Source: Hymenoscyphus infarciens (taxonomy: Eukaryota; Ascomycota; Leotiomycetes; Helotiales; Helotiaceae). From it: a DNA stretch of 64,000 bases. The position numbers and the translations under genes were made by a program. The notes beneath the pieces are model-generated. The model ran no database searches. It was not told where the DNA came from and saw nothing but the letters and a program-made list of their open reading frames with translations. This document shows, piece after piece, positions 62,185 through 64,000 of the stretch. Location: the NCBI GenBank assembly GCA_001414345.1, contig LLCB01000119.1, forward strand, positions 178,366 through 242,365, read 5' to 3'. Each line of letters begins with the position of its first letter. The stretch's first letter is position 1.

Positions 62185-64000
62185 ATGTCTTCTACTTCGT
62201 TTAAAGGAGAGAAGCTAATCGGCCGCTCTAATTATATAGAGTGGCTTATAGAAGCCGAGCTGTTTCTTAAGATAAACGGCTTTATGTCTTATATCTTAGG
62301 TACTATTGAAGAACCTAAGAGGTCTTTATATTATAATAAGATAAAAGAAGGCAAATACGAAGCTAAATCAGACGAATTAGCAGTTAGATACAAGGATAAA
62401 CTCGACGACTATAGAGCTAAAAGTAATAAAGCTCTAGCTGCTTTAGAATCTATTATATCTTCTAATAATATAAAGAGATATATAAATATCGATTCCCCTT
62501 CTATACTTTAGGATAAGATTAAGTCTGATTTTAGTAGCTCTAGTCTAGAACTAGTAGGTCGATATTATAATAAGATAACTAATGCCCGCTATAGTAACTT
62601 TAGTACTATAGAGGAATATATATCTGAAATTCAGTCTTCGGCTATATACTTAAGAAGCTTAGACGAAAAGGTTTCTAACGCTTTTATATTAGTTACTATA
62701 TTTAATAGCCTTCCTAGTTCTTTCGATTCTTTTATATCTAGAAAGTACGAAGATATAGGAAACGACGTTAGTTCTATAGACTTAGAAGAGCTAATAAGCG
62801 ACCTTATAGGCGAAGAGTCTAGAATGACTCAAAGAAGTGATTTAGAAGCTAATAAAGCTTCTATTAAAACTAGCTCTCTATATACCTACTATAATAAAAA
62901 GGGACATATTAAGAGTAAATGCTTTATACTTCACCCGGAGCTTAGAAAGAGCTCTAATAATAATACTAGTAATAATACTAGTAATAATACTAGTAAGAAT
63001 ACTAGTAATAACTCTTCTAAAAAGAATAAAAAGAAGAATAAAGCTAAAGATAAAGACTCTAATTACTCTAGAGAATTAGAAGACTCCGAAGACTCTGATT
63101 CTAATAATAAGTCTAAAGTCTCTTCTAGAGTTATTATGTCGGCTAGTATTAATAGTAATAATAAAAATACTATAACTAGCTATACTAGTAATAAAAGAAA
63201 ACTAGTATTAGACTCCGGGGCCTCTAATCACTTCACGCCTAATAAAAGCTAGCTTCTTGATTTTAAAGAGCTTAATAGCTCTATTATAGTAGCTAATAAT
63301 ACTAAAGTACCTCTACTAGGTAAAGGTAATATACCTGTTACTTATAAAGGTAAAGAGCTACTTATTAAAGACGTATATTACGTCCCTAGTCTTAAGAATA
63401 CTCTTAATTCAGCTTCCTCTTTAGCTAATAAAGGTCGTGATATTAAGCTTAATAAAGACTTTACTTATATTAGTAATAATAAAGCTAATATTAAGATTAA
63501 AGCTCTTTGGCTAGACAATGTCTACTATCTATCTAACCTAGCTATAGATTATAATAAGCTTAAAAAGGTAGTTTATAAAGCTAATAGCTCTAACTACTCT
63601 AAGACTAGAAGTAAGAAACTAGACTCTAATAAAGAGTCTAAAAATAAACTAAAAAACAAGTCTACTCTCTTAGAGACTACTAATAAAAAGCTTTCTAAAA
63701 AGCCTTTAAAATCTAAAACTTCTACTATTTTAGTCTCTAAAATAGAGAGTAAAAACCTTATAAAAGAAGATAATAAGACTACGATTATTAAGAAGCCTTC
63801 TATAGGTTTTATTTTAGAATCTAAAACTTATAAAGAAGCTATTAGTTCTAATAATCCTTATAAGAACTATATAATTAAGTCTATAGAAGAAGAGATAAAT
63901 AACTCTTTTATTACTAAAGACTCTTCTTCTTCTTCTTCTTCTACTATACCTACTATATCTAGGTTAGTTTATAAGAATAAAGACTTTAAAGAAGACAATA
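62185..64000 (+). pseudogene. gag-protease frame of copia copy C, two RIP stops
   Basis: ATG at 62,185. One frame continues to the window end except for TAG at 62,509-62,511 and 63,250-63,252, both explained by CAG to TAG. The Gag part begins FKGEKLIGRSNYIEWLIEAE, as in copia Gag (UBN2-like). A CCHC knuckle is at 62,881-62,922, but two of its three cysteines have become tyrosine, again RIP-type changes. A serine/asparagine/lysine-rich linker follows, then an aspartic protease with DSGASNH (from 63,211) and a segment ending LDNVYYLSN like the region before integrase. After that I see only a lysine/serine-rich stretch and then, from about 63,829, TYKEAISSNN, which resembles the sequence before reverse transcriptase. 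The expected HHCC and integrase core are not seen. Confidence 0.75.
62959..63018 (+). repeat. 12-bp in-frame tandem repeat in copia Gag
   Basis: Three exact copies of aataatactagt (62,959-62,994), then two variants. It encodes repeated Asn-Asn-Thr-Ser in the linker after the zinc knuckle. Confidence 0.8.

Larger units (their letters stand above)
61114..64000 (+). mobile_element. Ty1/copia element (copy C), left part, lightly RIPed
   Basis: A presumed 5' LTR (about 61,114-61,508) is followed by a primer-binding site, a leader and Gag-protease coding sequence that runs off the window. Unlike the rest of the block it keeps CA, TG and ATG, and only two stop codons interrupt about 1.8 kb of frame. 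It therefore inserted recently or escaped most RIP. It differs from copia copies A and B in LTR and Gag. The second LTR is outside the window, so LTR limits are inferred. Confidence 0.78.

Overview
The window looks like a chromosome segment of a filamentous ascomycete (Pezizomycotina; a leotiomycete is possible but unproven). It has two very different compartments: long AT-rich blocks (1 to about 34,080 and about 46,210 to 64,000) in which CpA and TpG have almost disappeared in favour of TpA, and a normal-composition gene island of about 12 kb (34,080-46,210). The first 406 bases contain no CA and no TG at all. This is the footprint of repeat-induced point mutation (RIP, CpA to TpA). It destroys ATG starts and turns CAA, CAG and TGG codons into stops, so almost no open frame survives in these blocks although they are full of old coding sequence.

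Left block. A hAT transposase relic (about 430-3,160, +) is followed by undefined RIPed DNA. A long inverted repeat (arms about 5,775-6,055 and 13,541-13,840) is split by a complete Ty3/gypsy LTR retrotransposon with a chromodomain (6,307-13,540, LTRs 497 bp, target duplication AGTAA). A second, larger chromodomain gypsy element (16,826-33,126, LTRs 374 bp, duplication GTATC) is split by two later insertions: a short non-autonomous LTR element (18,596-20,912, LTRs 259 bp, duplication TAAAT), which has hardly been RIPed, and a Ty1/copia element on the minus strand (26,021-32,183, LTRs 170 bp, duplication AGATT).

Gene island. Three genes can be built from exons. The first is a 1,101-residue protein (38,395-34,867, -) with a proline-rich N-terminus, a helical domain and many ankyrin repeats. 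The second is a 920-residue five-exon zinc-finger protein (44,745-41,593, -). The third is a small serine-rich protein of 85 residues (45,077-45,386, +), divergently transcribed from the zinc-finger gene across a 331-bp shared promoter. Between the first two lie a 92-bp MITE-like hairpin, a 132-bp LTR-like remnant and otherwise empty DNA. A broken membrane-protein gene sits at the right edge.

Right block. A gypsy LTR fragment carries a second non-autonomous LTR element (46,491-47,719, duplication ACTAT). Next comes a minus-strand copia element (47,801 to about 61,113) split by a minus-strand gypsy element (50,523-57,931, duplication ATAGT). Finally the left part of another, only lightly RIPed copia element (about 61,114 to the window end) has a half-tRNA primer-binding site and a Gag-protease reading frame broken by two RIP stops.

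The most interesting signals are a possible reading frame on the antisense strand between the chromodomain and the polypurine tract, present in all three gypsy copies; the modular, apparently non-coding LTR family that shares its polypurine tract/LTR junction with the gypsy family; complementary internal deletions in different gypsy copies; and an ankyrin protein that resembles a fungal NLR without its NTPase domain. All gene models are spliced by eye; all family assignments in RIPed DNA rest on motifs read through RIP-type substitutions.
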